The notes below the pieces were generated by a model, which was not told where the DNA came from, ran no database searches, and saw only the letters and a list, made by a program, of their open reading frames with translations. This document shows positions 1 through 11,508 of a DNA stretch of 64,000 nt, piece by piece. How positions within the stretch are numbered: position 1 is the first letter of the stretch; every line of letters starts with the position of its first letter. This stretch comes from Vesta saturnalis. Taxonomy: Eukaryota > Arthropoda > Insecta > Coleoptera > Lampyridae. The stretch is from positions 1,595,722-1,659,721 of the forward strand of contig JARFJB010000821.1 of the NCBI GenBank assembly GCA_036346205.1. Direction: 5' to 3'. A program made the translations under genes and the position numbers.

Positions 1-30
1 GTACGCACACATGCACACGTACACACACAA

Positions 31-61
<31 letters not shown>

Positions 62-62
62 T
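1..62. repeat. CA-rich microsatellite
   Basis: Imperfect then perfect CA dinucleotide repeat at the window edge. It probably continues outside the window. No coding potential. Confidence 0.95.
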
Positions 63-204
63 AGGCAGACATCATGTCTATCTACATGTAGGTTGGAAGT
101 CAAAAAACGTCAAAGCAATTTTAACATGAAAAGTAATTCTTCCAAGATCTTTTTGATTACCTTAACCTGAAAATAGGCTACCCCTTATCACAGTTTTCAT
201 CTTG

Positions 205-2740
205 CGATATTTCAATTTCGGGAGATTTTAATGCCCATAATTTCAATTGGCGTCATCTTTCATCTACTACTAATCCCGCAGGTCATAGTGCAGAAGCATT
301 TGCTGTATCCTGTGATCTCGCACAAATCATTTCCGAACCCACCAGAATCCCTGACAACCCTAACCATATGCCACATCTCCTGGACCTATTCCTTACAACT
401 AACCTACTTGCCTATAAAACAAGAGTCATTTCCCCACTTGGTCAATCAGACCACTGCCTAATCGAAATAACTTCCACTGTACCCAATCCCAGTTACTCGA
501 AAAACAGATAGAACTATGTGTCAGCTAACTATAGCGAACTGCGATATTTTTTTTGCAACCTTCCCCTGGCGTGAGTAAAAGGTCCTCCTCTTCAAACATT
601 GCTCTTTCAAAAACTGAAGTTATCCTGATGGATATGGAGTTATACATTCCCAAAAAACATAATCGTGTAGGTCATGCCCGTTCCCAACCCTGGTTGAATA
701 GAACTTGCACTGATGCATTATCGCAAAAGCATAAACTGTATACCAAATGGAAATCAAATAAATCTATCGAAAATCACGCCAACTATATTTCCTCAAGGAA
801 TAATTGCAAAGCATCATCACCAAGGCCAAAAAGATGGTTGAAGAACGTAAATGCAAAGAAATAGTCTCATGTCCTTTAGGTGGTCGTCAATTTTGGTCAT
901 TAGCTAAAGCCATCAGTAAAAGCTTTAGTACATCTTCATTTCCTCCCATGACGTTTCGCGTTGGAGCTGTAGTAGCTGTTCCTGCTGAAAAAGCCAACCT
1001 CTTTGTCGATTACTTTGCATCAAATTAATGTTTTAAAGATTCTGGTAAAACTATGCCGTCGCCCAAATCTACCCCATACGCTATTAAACCAATCCACTTT
1101 CGCTGCAATCTCCTGGAATCAATTATCAATAAACTTGACTCAAAAAAGGCGCTGGCCCTGACGCTATTCCAGTCCTTAAAAAATGCTACCTCGAGCTAGT
1201 ACCTGTATTGTCCAAACTCTTTTTGATCTCCTTGTCATCTGGAGAGCTTCCCTCATCGTGGAAGTTGGCAAAGGTCTAGCCTATTCCTAAAAAGGGCGAC
1301 AAAATCGATCCCTCAAACTATCGACCAACCGCTATCACTTCCATTCTGTCGAAAATCATGGAGAAAGTCATCAACCACCAACTACTTTCGTTCCTCGAAT
1401 CCAATAAAATGTTAAACGACCACCAGTATGGGTTCAGACAGAGTCGTTCAATGGGTGATCTGCTTTCATATGTCACCCAACTTTGGAATAACTCATTAGA
1501 AAGGTCAGGCGAAACAGTCGTAGTATCTTTAGATATTTCAAAAGCTTTTGACCAGGTTTGGCACAAGTATCTACTTGCCAAGCTCAGTTCGTTCAGATTA
1601 TCCGATACGCTCATCAATTGAATATCCAGCTTTCTTGACAAAAGACGTATACGCGTCGATGGCTTCTTTTCGAAAGAAACTACTATTAACGAGGGAGTAC
1701 CCCAAGGATCAGTGATAGCTCCCACACTTTCCCTGCTGTACATAAATGACCTCATTTCCTCAACAACTAACCCGATCCATTGCTTTGCAGATGACAGCAC
1801 TCTACATTGTAGTTCTTCTCAGTTCTCCCACAACAAAGCACTCTACATTGCAGTTCTTCTCAGTTCTCCCACAACAATAAATCTAGACAGGACGTTAAGG
1901 TGAAAATGGTAGCTTCAATCAACAGTGACTTAGAACGCGTCCTTGAATGGGGAAAGAATAATCTGCTCACGTTCAATGCCGACAAAACGCATTGCTCCCT
2001 TGCGTCCGCCAAGAAGAGGCCGATCATTTCCTGCTATAAATATGAATGGCTTAGAACTATATTTCTATGTTAGGGATGTCCGTATCATCGAACCTTTCAT
2101 GGGTTGACCACCTTGTGTCAGCCAGCAAAGCAGCTGCCCGTGAACTGGGCTTTCTATACAAATCTAAACAGTACTTCACATCACAACTCCTTTTACTGTA
2201 TAAGGCTCAAATTCGACGTCATCTGGAATATAATTCCCACCTCTGGGTCAGTGCTCCCAAATACGCCCTTGATATGGTAAAGCACATCCAAAAAAAGAGC
2301 TATCAGACTTATAGATGACTTCTGACTTCTGAACTACAGCCTCTTGAGCATAAAAGAATAGTTTCGGTTCTTTCCTTGTTCTTTCGCTATTACTATGGCA
2401 AGTGTGCCTCCACAATATACACTCATTAATACCTTCGCAGGCCATCTTCGCTAGGAACACTCGGTTTGCCCATCCACGGCATAATTACGCACTCAAAATT
2501 CCATCGTGTCACACTAAACGGGCTCAATCTACATTTTTCCACATGGCGACCAAATTGTGGAATGCACTACCCAGTTCCTGTTTTCCTCCAAACTTTGACT
2601 TAAGTCAATTTAAGGTAGCCATTCATAACCATTTCTTGTCAGCCTATCAATATCCCTAAACCCTCCCAGTGTTCCTGAGTGCTTTAGCACGTTTGGCAAA
2701 TCTTAGCCTGTTCGGGAATACTATAAGTAAAAAAAAAAAA
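205..2740 (+). mobile_element. Decayed non-LTR retrotransposon (jockey/CR1-like LINE)
   Basis: This is one degenerate LINE read in several broken frames. The end of an apurinic-type endonuclease is visible near 220-490: the GDFNAH motif, then an Asp-Leu-Phe segment and an SDH-like motif. Reverse transcriptase follows at about 1290-1900 with DISKAFDQVWH, a GVPQGS block and the catalytic FADDS near 1780-1797. A thumb-like region lies at 2067-2318 and a short C-terminal tail ends at a stop near 2659. An A-tract at about 2729-2740 marks the likely 3' end. Stops and frameshifts between the blocks, and the loss of the endonuclease N-terminus, make it non-functional. Clade is tentative: jockey or CR1-related. 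Confidence 0.85.
1799..1880 (+). repeat. 41-bp tandem duplication inside the LINE reverse transcriptase
   Basis: Two near-identical 41-bp units (one substitution plus end differences), both starting cactctacattg, follow directly after the FADD codons. The duplication disrupts the reading frame and is one of the breaks in this element. Confidence 0.85.
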
Positions 2741-2949
2741 TTTCCTCGCCGGTGGTTAGAACTTTCACTCCTTGTATTACCAGTCCGATCACTTGCCCGT
2801 ATGCTTGTTAACTCCATTTATATTTAACATACACTGTTAGCATATTATTAAGTTATTACAGATTTTTAATTTATACCATTTTTGTCCAGATTTAGTTCGA
2901 TAATCAAAGTGAAACCACGATAATCGTGAATCAATAATAGAATGGAATG
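2661..2949. other. LINE 3' tail and unassigned spacer
   Basis: Holds the probable LINE 3' UTR and A-tract to about 2740, then AT-rich sequence in which I see no gene or repeat. Confidence 0.6.
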
Positions 2950-3265
2950 TGGTAACCTACCGAGGTTAATATAGGTTGCCTCATAACTTCGCTGCGGGGC
3001 AGGCAGGCGTAAGAGGGGAACACACATCACAGTATGTGCCCCTGTTGTGCCTAGCACTGTCGGATGCCGCAGTTTATATGGCCATCTTGGTGAAGTATGA
3101 GCAGTTTGAGAGTTTACAAGAGTTACGTGTTTGTTTAATAGGTATTCGAATTTTGATAATCATTTCGTGTGTGTAAAAAAGTGTGACATTGCATTGATTA
3201 GTATTTTCTTAATTGTAACAGTTGGTTAAGGTGAGTATTTTAAAAATAATATTTTATAATTCGGA

Positions 3266-5862
3266 TGCCTGGAGGGACAGTATGTAGTGTGAGATTATGT
3301 ACAAATAATTCCAAAATTGCAAAGGTAAAAGGAAAAAAATTAATATTTTATTCAGTTCCTAAAGGACAAAAGAAATCGATGATTAGATGCTGACGGAAAG
3401 ATAAATGGAGTTGTGCTAATAAGCGAATTTGTTGTAATCACTCCAAACCTGAAGATTTTGAAAATGAGTTACAAGCAATATTGTTAAATATTAAACCCAG
3501 AAAACTGAAATCAGATGGCAATATTAAATTTTATAAAAAGTGTAGCTAACTGTTCTTACAAAACTTTGTAGTTTTAGCAATTCCTTCATTATTTTTGCTG
3601 CTAAATGAGACGCCTAAAGACATCTCGGAGAGGTTGCTAAGAATGGATAAGAAAGCTGCTAAGGATACTGTTAAAACTTTATTATGTTCAGATACACATG
3701 CTGTTTTCGATGAATTAGGGATATGTGCCACTGCCACTGAAGACTTAGTGGGAGAACATTTCATTGATACATTCGAAGCCCCATGCAGTAGCACCGAATC
3801 AGAGTTGGATGTAATGAAGAGAAGATTAAGTTAGAACAAGGAAATGTAATCTTAAAAGAAAACATGAAAAAGCAGAAAAAATAAGAGGAAATTTTGAATG
3901 AAACGGTATCTAAACTAGAGGATGAAAAAAAGAGGGGTAATGTTAATTTTGAAGAAAATGCAAAATTGGCTTTTAAAGATATATTAAGAACAAACCAGAT
4001 AGAGATAGCTTTAAAAACAAGAAGAAAGCTCACTGGACCCAGAAATTATCAAGAGGTTTTACCCTGCGATATTTTAGTAAAAGGGCATAGGTTTACCTAA
4101 GAGAAGCGTTGCATTAACCTTTGGTTGGATTGTCAACATTACAACGATGGGCTAGCAACATTAATCTTACGAATAGCATTCTACAAGTCATAAGTGTGAC
4201 AGGTCAGACACAAAGTGAGAAATTTAAAGTTACGGAATATCATCAAAGAGATTCGATTTTCTCTTTGATGCCCATTACATAAGAAAACACTTTTACCAAG
4301 CACCCCGTTACGGAAGAACCTATTTATTTCTTTGCATACGAGCCTCATTCACTAAAACTTTTAAGGAATTGGTTTTTGGACACTGGATTCATTCTGGAAG
4401 ATGGTACGATTATTAACAAGGATCCTATAATAGATTTAATAGAGAACACTAGATCATAAATAAATACATGCTACAAATTAACACCATTGCATATGTCTTG
4501 TGAAAGAACACAAAGACAGAACGTAAAATTGGTCGCTCACTTATTTTACAATTCTACAGCCACTGCTCTTAAATAGTATTTACCAGGCTCTGACAAAACT
4601 GCAGCTGGAAAAACAGGAGAATGTTTTCAGTGAGTCAATAACTGGTTTGATATTTTTAACTCGTATACACCTTCCTCTTCTATCCCAACATAAAAACCCT
4701 ATGGGATTAATTAGGAGAGTCAAAATGAGGTGCTAAATACAATGCTGCTAACTGTATAAACAATGTGTTGCAGAGGCAAAAAGAACCTCCAAGTATTTCA
4801 GAAAGGAATTATTATGTCCATTGAATCTTTGCAAGGTTTATGTGAGTTAGTTAGGAAGGATTACGATTTTAAATTTATTCTGACACACCGTTTGAACCAA
4901 GACTTCTTGGAAATTTTTTTCTGTCAAGTAAGTATGTACTATTCAACGGTTGTTCTTACAGGTTCATACTTTATTTTAAAAAATCTTTAAGGCATTCTCA
5001 TTTTGATTTTTCGGCCAATACTATATTTTCATTTTCTTTAAACAATTATAACAAAACCATTAATGGCTACCATAACTAATTCTCGTTCCTTCATTTTTTT
5101 TTGTAGATTAGAACCCGTGGTGGGGTACATGGCGATCCATCCCCACTCAACACACAATTTAGAATAAGAATGATTTTACTTGGCAAAAATTCTGGGTTAA
5201 TAACAAGTAATTCAAATATTCAAGACTAGCCAGGATTAGATGAAGAGGAATACGTATTGGCAAGATCCATAAAGCAAGCGAAGTTAGATAACTTACAGGC
5301 TAAATATGATATCGAAGAACAAACGTTTGAGGTTGATAATACTAATATACCAAGCAGTACTTTATCGAGCAGTATTAGCTCTGAAATATCATAAAAAGAA
5401 GAAGAATCAGAAAGAGATGGCTTGATATACATAGCTGGATTGTTAGTAAAAAAGCACAAGATCGATTTAGGAAAGTATACCTATCAAACCAAAGAAGCTA
5501 TTAATTTTCAAAATTATACAAAATGTCCTTATTTTATTCAAAATTTGTCATATGGTGGCTCAACAGAACCCTCCGAGGAGTGGAAGCAACAAGTATTGGA
5601 GATGGACAAATACTTTCAAAGTTTCATAATGAAAAATTTTGTGAGAAAACAAAAGTTGGAAAAAAAAACAAAAAATATATACAGTCTAAGTTAGTAGATA
5701 TCCCAAAAGAGGTAGCGAGGTCGTTTAGCCAACAAACAATATTTGTCAGAATACAATTTTTAAATTTAAAACAAACTGAAGAAAACGAGAAAAAGAGAAA
5801 AACTCCGGCATCAGAACAAAAAGAAAGTAAATTAATAAAAAAAATTAAAAAGATACTGAAAT
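3266..5862 (+). pseudogene. THAP-domain P-element-type transposase (dead)
   Basis: The ATG at 3266 opens a THAP zinc finger. A Cys-x4-Cys pair, a VPKG turn and a C-x2-H pair followed by KPEDFE are readable despite a stop near 3390. Downstream are a coiled, charged linker (3600-4100) and RNase-H-fold fragments. The family-diagnostic ILTHRLNQDFLE motif sits near 4878-4915, followed by a GG-containing block with PSPLNTQFRIR near 5120-5170. A C-terminal helical region with LSYGG lies near 5545. In P-element and THAP9 transposases these blocks make the DDE core and C-terminal domain. Many in-frame stops and shifts rule out activity. The A+T-rich, lysine-rich tail to 5862 is probably original C-terminus. 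Confidence 0.8.
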
Positions 5863-6301
5863 AAATAAATTTAATTTGTAATAATTACTTTCGATTTTTA
5901 TACATAATATAGTTTTTATTAGGACATAAAAGGTTAAATCATTAGTTAAGTTAAGATACCAAACAAAAAAGGTTGTAGGTGTATATGTACTTTAAGTTAA
6001 ATTTTAAATAAAAAATTATTTTATTAAAATTTTAAAACAATAACATTTATAGTTTCTTATATTTCACCTCCCTTTGATTTCCGTCTTTAAGTTAAAAAAA
6101 AAGGAAATCTTTGAAAGTCTTTGTTTTTAGAAGGGTTATATGGACTATTGGCCATATGTGAGTGAATCGGACTATTTTTCCTTATTTCGTATCTTTGTTT
6201 TTAATTAGTTTTAATTAATCTCTAAAGTTAGTGACTTCAAACTAAACATAAGTTAACAAATTTTGCAATAAATGAGTCGATTAGTTGAGAACATTGTTAA
6301 A

Positions 6302-6410
6302 TCCAAAATTTAATAATAAATATTTATTATTATTAATAATATTAAATAATAATATTAAATAATAATATTAAATAATAATATTAAATATTAATAATTTAGT
6401 AATAAAACAC
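6302..6410. repeat. AT-only tandem repeat, unit about 15 bp
   Basis: Repeats of aataatattaaat within the 3' part of the P-like element. Low-complexity expansion. Confidence 0.85.
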
Positions 6411-6496
6411 AGGCTAACGTCACTCCGGCGCTTACCTCTCATTGGCGGAGAGTTATGAGGCAATCTGTTTTCTTCTATTAACTTTGGTAACCTACA

Positions 6497-6915
6497 CAGT
6501 TTTTGTTGAAGATTTTCAGCCCTTCTCGACACCATACGCTATAAATGTTGTTCACATCAAAAACATTTTAAACGAATCGTGTCGTGTGTTTTTAAGCGTC
6601 TTAAATCGTAAGTATTTTAAGTACTACAGTGCAATCACTATTGTTTGACCGTGCCGCACCTAGAACAGTACTACTGTTCCACATCCTTAAAATGAAAATT
6701 GTGCTATGCCCAGTGGCGTAAATGCTTATATTAAAATAAAACTTCCATAAATGCAAAAACTTTCGCGAATGACGAATTGCCTATTATGTAGGCGTACAAA
6801 AACTTGAGAAATTGTAATTTACGTTTATTTTGAATTAACACTTAATTTGTTTTAAATTTAGCTTTATTTAATTATATTTACGTACATAATACAGTAGGTA
6901 CACGTTTATTATTAC
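6497..6915. other. Unassigned AT-rich spacer
   Basis: Between the P-like element and the first hAT. I see no convincing gene, repeat or regulatory structure. Confidence 0.5.
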
Positions 6916-7520
6916 TAGAGTGAGGATTTTATGCAAAATTCATATCGCTTATTTTTTATAGTTGAAGAATATCGTTTTGTATTTAGACGAATTGCACTAA
7001 ATGCAATCATTTGACATTAATTAATTTTTGCATATTTTGCATATTTCGCCAAATACTGCATACATTGCAATTTTATGCATATTTTGCCGTTTTATTCATA
7101 ATTAAAATATATTTCGCATTTTTTCTTTATCTTCCAAATTCGCTTTAAAATGAATTATTCTAACTTATTTTAAATTTTGTTAGTGTCTAACTAAGATTTT
7201 TATATGAATAAGACAGGTTTAAAGAAAGATTATTACCTGCAGTTAAGTGCAACGTTAATACTTCCGGATTATGAAGTTTCAATGCCGCTATTTCATAGTA
7301 TTTGAAAATTCCAATGGTACCTAAGTAGATAGTTAAAGCATTGATTGAGGGAATTCCCGCAATCAAGGGTTAAAGTTATTTGTACTTTTTCAAGGTAAGT
7401 GTTTGGTTAGTTAATCTTTCTTGAAAATAATTTGAGAGTAACGGGCAAAATGCAAAATTTTAAACATTCTTTGGGCGAAGACGTAACTGAATGGTGCGGC
7501 TTTGTTAAGTGAACTTCAAG

Positions 7521-8761
7521 ATGCCGAAAGTTAAAAATAATTTAGTTCAAATATGGATAAAAAATATATCCGAGCTACGTCTGGATGATGAAAGGTGTTT
7601 TGCATAGCCTGTGGAAAAATAGTAAGTACCATTACATATATTTAATTGATTTCGGAAATTAAACCCTTATTAATTGATGTAGGTTATTGAATTCACTGTT
7701 TTATCAGTTTTTAAACGCAATTAGATGCTTATTTTTAAAATTAATTTTTCCTTAGATCATGTGCGAAAGGAAATCTCAAGTTACAGCACATTGAAACCTC
7801 TCTTCATAAAAGAAAATTAGAAACAATTAAGAAAACAAAGTTTGTCAGACACCTTTGCGCCAGTCGTTGTTTCAAGAAACGGCCAAAAGAAATGCACAAG
7901 AGGAATTTAATTTCGAATTGTGTAGTGCACTTGTTAAAGCCAATATTCCATTAAAGAAATTGCAAAATCCTAGTTTTGGTCATTTTAGAAAAAATTAGTA
8001 AAAAGCAAGTGCCAGATGAAAGCACGCTTCAAAAAAGGTATATTAATGATTTATATCTTGAAACTATGGGGCATATAAAGAAAATTACAAAAAATAAACG
8101 TCTTTATTTTATAGTAGATGAAACTACAGATTGTTGCGGGCGATGTGTTGCAAATTTAATGATTGGTTATTTAAGTGAGGCGCAGTCTAGTATATCATAT
8201 TTAATCGCTTCCAAAGTTCTTGAGAAAACCAATCATGCAACAATAGTTCGCTTTATAAACGAAGCTTTCATGCAATTTTTTATTCCTGATATTGTTGCAA
8301 CAGATAAAATAGTTTTAATGCTGTCTGATGCAGCACCGTATATGGTAAAAGGTGGACAGCAATTAAAATTATTTTATGAAAATTTAATACATGTAACATG
8401 TCTCGCACATGGTATTAATAGAGTAGCAGAAACAATTCGTAATCAATTTACATTAGTAAATAGTTTAATAAGTAGTATAAAGAAAGTGTTTTTAAAAGCT
8501 CCGTTACGAATTCAGTTGTACAAAGAAAAGTTACCTAAAATTCCTCTACCACCAGAGCCTGTGATTAGGCGTTGGGGTACTTGGTTAAATGCAGGTATTT
8601 TTTATGCAGATCATTTGGAAAAAATAAAGGAGTTGGTTTTAGAAATTTCTGATAATTCAAGTACTTACGTTCAAAAAGCTCAATCCATTTTAAAGAAAAC
8701 ACAATTGGCAGGGCAATTGCAGCAAATTAGCTGTTTGCTATTTACAACCATGCTAAATTAA
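7521..8761 (+). pseudogene. hAT transposase, CGGBP1-like type
   Basis: The ATG at 7521 starts a short exon with a CIAC zinc-finger half, broken by a frameshift before GTAAGT at 7622. An intron of about 134 bp ends in a pyrimidine-rich AG at 7755, and exon 2 opens with the second finger half (His...His near 7785-7800). From 7976 a 261-codon open stretch carries VDETTD, a DAAPYM block, a CLAHGINRVAE block and a PEPVIRRWGTWL segment. These are recurrent in the hAT-derived family related to CGGBP1. The usual C-terminal hAT dimerisation segment is not visible, so the protein is truncated as well as frameshifted. Confidence 0.85.
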
Positions 8762-8995
8762 CTATTTATGTAAAGTTCGAACCATATGCTAAAATTAGAT
8801 AAACGAAAGCATTTCTTAAATTTGAATCTATGTCAAATAATTAAATAAATTTCAACAGCTGATTTCAGTGTTACTGTTAATGTCGAAATTGGGAAAATAT
8901 TGTTGTAAAACTATTTCTAATAAATTAAATGAAATTTGTACAAAAAATTTCTTTTAAACAGTGATATCAGTTGTTACTAAAAGTTAATAAAAGTT

Positions 8996-9215
8996 CTAAA
9001 TTGTTTTGCAAATAGTAATGAGAGGTGTAATCTTTATAAATCTATAGCGTATAAGTAAATATGTAATTTTAAAATAACACATAATTTTAAAATAATGTTA
9101 AAATAATAATTGCTTTGTAAGTAGTAATGACAGGGTGCAGTTTTTATAAATGTATAGTTTATAAGTAAATATGTAGTTTTTAAATAATACATAATTTTGA
9201 ATGTTGAAATAATAA
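8996..9215. repeat. Tandem duplication of about 110 bp in the hAT 3' region
   Basis: Two diverged copies of a block containing agtaatga, then ctttataaat or ttttataaat, then ataagtaaatatgta, lie head to tail. They differ by small substitutions, so the duplication is old. Confidence 0.75.
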
Positions 9216-9673
9216 GTTTGTATGCAATTTATCTTTTTCCTATTAAAAAATTACAAGTATGTATTATACTTTTTTTATATATTAATGTTACAATTTGGAA
9301 TTAACACAGGTAAATAGAAGATTCATATTTATGCATATTTTGCATATTTTGAATTAATAATGCATTTTTGATGCATATTTTAAGGTTTTTAAGTGCATAT
9401 ATATATATATATATATATATGCACATATTTCGGAATTTTATAGTGCATAAAATCCGCTCTCTAATTATTACAGTTAAAAATAGAAAAATAAAATCACATA
9501 ACCAGATAAATGGAACCATGCTTCACCCGTAAAGAAACTTAAATTCAATATTTCGTCATCTCTCAAGTTGTTGTTGAACTATTGGCAATATTCTAAACTT
9601 AATTAACTTATAATAAAATACTTATCTTTTTTGGGATTTTTTAATGGTGTACTTTAAATTATACAATCTAAAC

Positions 9674-9705
9674 GTTTCGATAACACTTACAGTTATCTTC
9701 GTCAG
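9674..9705 (-). ncRNA. Hammerhead-ribozyme core in left pseudo-LTR
   Basis: On the minus strand: CTGACGA, one extra A, a 6-bp stem GATAAC/GTTATC with a short loop, then GAAAC. This is the conserved CUGANGA/GAAA hammerhead catalytic core. An extra A at this place is, to my recollection, common in Penelope-associated hammerheads. Stems I and III are not resolved by eye. Confidence 0.7.
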
Positions 9706-9837
9706 TAGTAATGTTTGTTAAAAATTGTTAAAGATGTAGTAAACAATTTTGTCAAATTTGAAAAATTAAAACATAAACATAAGCCTGCTATTAGTATAAC
9801 AGTTTGGGAAACATAAAGCCAACTATAAAAAAAAGAA

Positions 9838-10331
9838 AAACCAGTTCTTAATGTTGGTACTGCTTTTCTTCCTTTTATAGCTAATGTTACAAATAGAATT
9901 GAAAAAATCCTAATCAAATATGGCATTAGGACTATTTTTAAACCTACAAGAAAAATTAAAGAACATTTAAGATCACCTAAAGATGTGTCAAACCCTTTAT
10001 CATCTTCCGGAGTGTATAAGTTATCTTGTTCATGTGGAAAAGTATACATCGGGACCACAAAACGTAGCTTTGATACAAGACGCAAAGAACATATGAGATT
10101 TTGTAAATTGGGTCTGCTGTGGCTGACCATGTCCTGAATAATCTAAATCATGACATTCAATTTGACAATATGGAAATATTGTCAAGACAAACCCATTATT
10201 ATGTTCGTTTGCAACGTGAAGCTATTGAAATATATAAACACCCGAATAATTTTAATAGACAAGAAAAAAATCTCCGTTTAAATAGGTTTTGGCATCTTAT
10301 AATTAAAAAAGAGCATAATGATACGCCTTGA
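9838..10331 (+). pseudogene. Penelope-like ORF, C-terminal GIY-YIG endonuclease domain
   Basis: The reading enters open near 9838, directly at the left arm, and runs through a linker to GVYKLSCSCGKVYIG near 10009-10053, the GIY-YIG-type core. TKRSFDTRRKEH follows, with the catalytic Arg and His region. The frame breaks near 10112 and resumes in another frame to a stop at 10331 with an HVLNNLNH and MEILSRQ pattern. This domain nicks target DNA in Penelope retroelements. The preceding reverse transcriptase is missing. Confidence 0.85.
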
Positions 10332-10915
10332 TTTTAATTTGTTTTCAACTTTTGGTATGTCTAGGTTTTTGCTGTGTTTTCCTAGACCTTGAAGCAAATG
10401 CTTTACCAATTATATGTTAAATTACCACAGCACTATAATTTAACATAAGTAGTTGAAATTAAACTGAAATTAAAAATTACAAAGAACGTCCTGCATTGTG
10501 CTTTTCATTGTTAATAACACTTCCAATTATTGATAAAGATATCTCTTTGTTAGATTTAACTGGGTTATTTTATTTGATGTAATGTTTGGATTTGTGAATG
10601 CTTCTATCATTTTAAAATTGAAGTTTTTCACAACTTTACACTTACATCATAACTCGATTAAATTTTGTTAAATGTGTTTTTTGGCTGGCAAATTTCATTG
10701 TTAGCTTTCGTCGTAAAGAGTGTTCTGGTTTGTCATCTTTGAGGCAGTTTAATAATATTTAATTTTATGACCTAGTTATTCTTTACTAAAAATTTTATAG
10801 TTGGCTTTATGTTTCCCAAACTGTTATACTAATAGCAGGCTTATGTTTGTTTTAATTTTTCAAATTTGACAAAATTGTTTACTACATCTTTAACAATTTT
10901 TAACAAACATTACTA

Positions 10916-10947
10916 CTGACGAAGATAACTGTAAGAGTTATCGAAAC
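10916..10947 (+). ncRNA. Hammerhead-ribozyme core in right pseudo-LTR
   Basis: CTGACGA at 10916-10922, stem II GATAAC (10924-10929) pairing with GTTATC (10937-10942), and GAAAC at 10943-10947. It is the mirror of the left-arm copy, with one loop base different (AGA instead of AGT). Conservation of all core bases in both arms argues for function in the element's life cycle. Confidence 0.72.
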
Positions 10948-11011
10948 GTTTAGATTGTATAATTTAAAGTACACCATTAAAAAATCCCAAAAAAGATAAG
11001 TATTTTATTAT

Positions 11012-11337
11012 GAGTGTTAATAGTGAAAGTTTACATTTTCATATTAATTAACTTGTCTTGAAAAAAACTATTTTATTGTAATACAAATATTTATTGAGGA
11101 GTAATTGAAAAGGCAAAAATCTACGTACATTTATGAAATGTCAATCGAAGTTGAAATAAATATTTGTGCCTAACTTCATCAGAAACTTGGTATAAAAAGC
11201 AGTTTTTTTCGGTCGTTCATTGTTGATATCCTGGTATATCCGCATTTGATAATAGATGTTGCACAATTTATGGTGTAGTTTCTTTATAAACGAGACCGTT
11301 TCTTTGTAAAAGCCTAAACTAACCAAATTGTAATTTT
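11012..11337. other. Unassigned AT-rich spacer
   Basis: Between the Penelope-like and pogo-like elements. Nothing supportable seen. Confidence 0.5.
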
Positions 11338-11508
11338 CTCCTATTATGGGGTATAAGCCAATTCCTAATTTGGGATACCCCATATTAGGTGATTATTTCG
11401 TAACCAATAAATGTAACATATCCTAATTTCTCTGTATGTAGGACGTAAATAGTAGGGAACTAAGTACATATATAAATGTTTACTGATGCAAAACAATAAA
11501 GGGAAATC

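Larger units (their letters stand above)
2950..6496 (+). mobile_element. P-element-like DNA transposon relic
   Basis: A THAP/P-type transposase pseudogene lies between two flanking regions that share an inverted 13-bp core, ttgcctcataact, at 2976-2988 and its complement at 6451-6463. GTTAATA-like sequence lies outside each copy. The motif ggtaacctac also occurs near both edges (2951-2960 and 6487-6496) in direct orientation. The arms are too diverged for exact termini or an 8-bp target duplication to be called, so the boundaries are approximate. Confidence 0.65.
6916..9463 (+). mobile_element. hAT element with exact ends and 8-bp target duplication
   Basis: The ends are tagagtgaggattttatgca at 6916 and its imperfect complement ending at 9463 (tagagagcggattttatgca when reversed). 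They are flanked by a perfect 8-bp direct repeat ATTATTAC at 6908-6915 and 9464-9471, the duplication length expected of hAT. Both subterminal zones are crowded with TGCATATTTTGC-type motifs (about 7020-7095 and 9330-9385). The element is 2,548 bp and carries one transposase pseudogene. Confidence 0.92.
9611..11011 (+). mobile_element. Penelope-like element with inverted pseudo-LTRs
   Basis: Two nearly identical arms of about 220 bp face each other (9611-9831 and 10796-11011). They enclose the 3' part of a coding region with a GIY-YIG endonuclease. Pseudo-LTRs, a C-terminal GIY-YIG domain and hammerhead-ribozyme cores within the LTRs are hallmarks of Penelope-like retroelements. The reverse transcriptase is absent, so this is a 5'-truncated or rearranged copy. 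The few arm differences imply a fairly recent insertion. Confidence 0.88.

Noticed and set aside
1318..1800. 160-codon minus-strand frame
   Set aside because: Antisense of the LINE reverse transcriptase, whose + strand has the conserved motifs.
3546..4033. Two minus-strand frames in the P-like element
   Set aside because: Antisense shadows of the transposase linker on the + strand.
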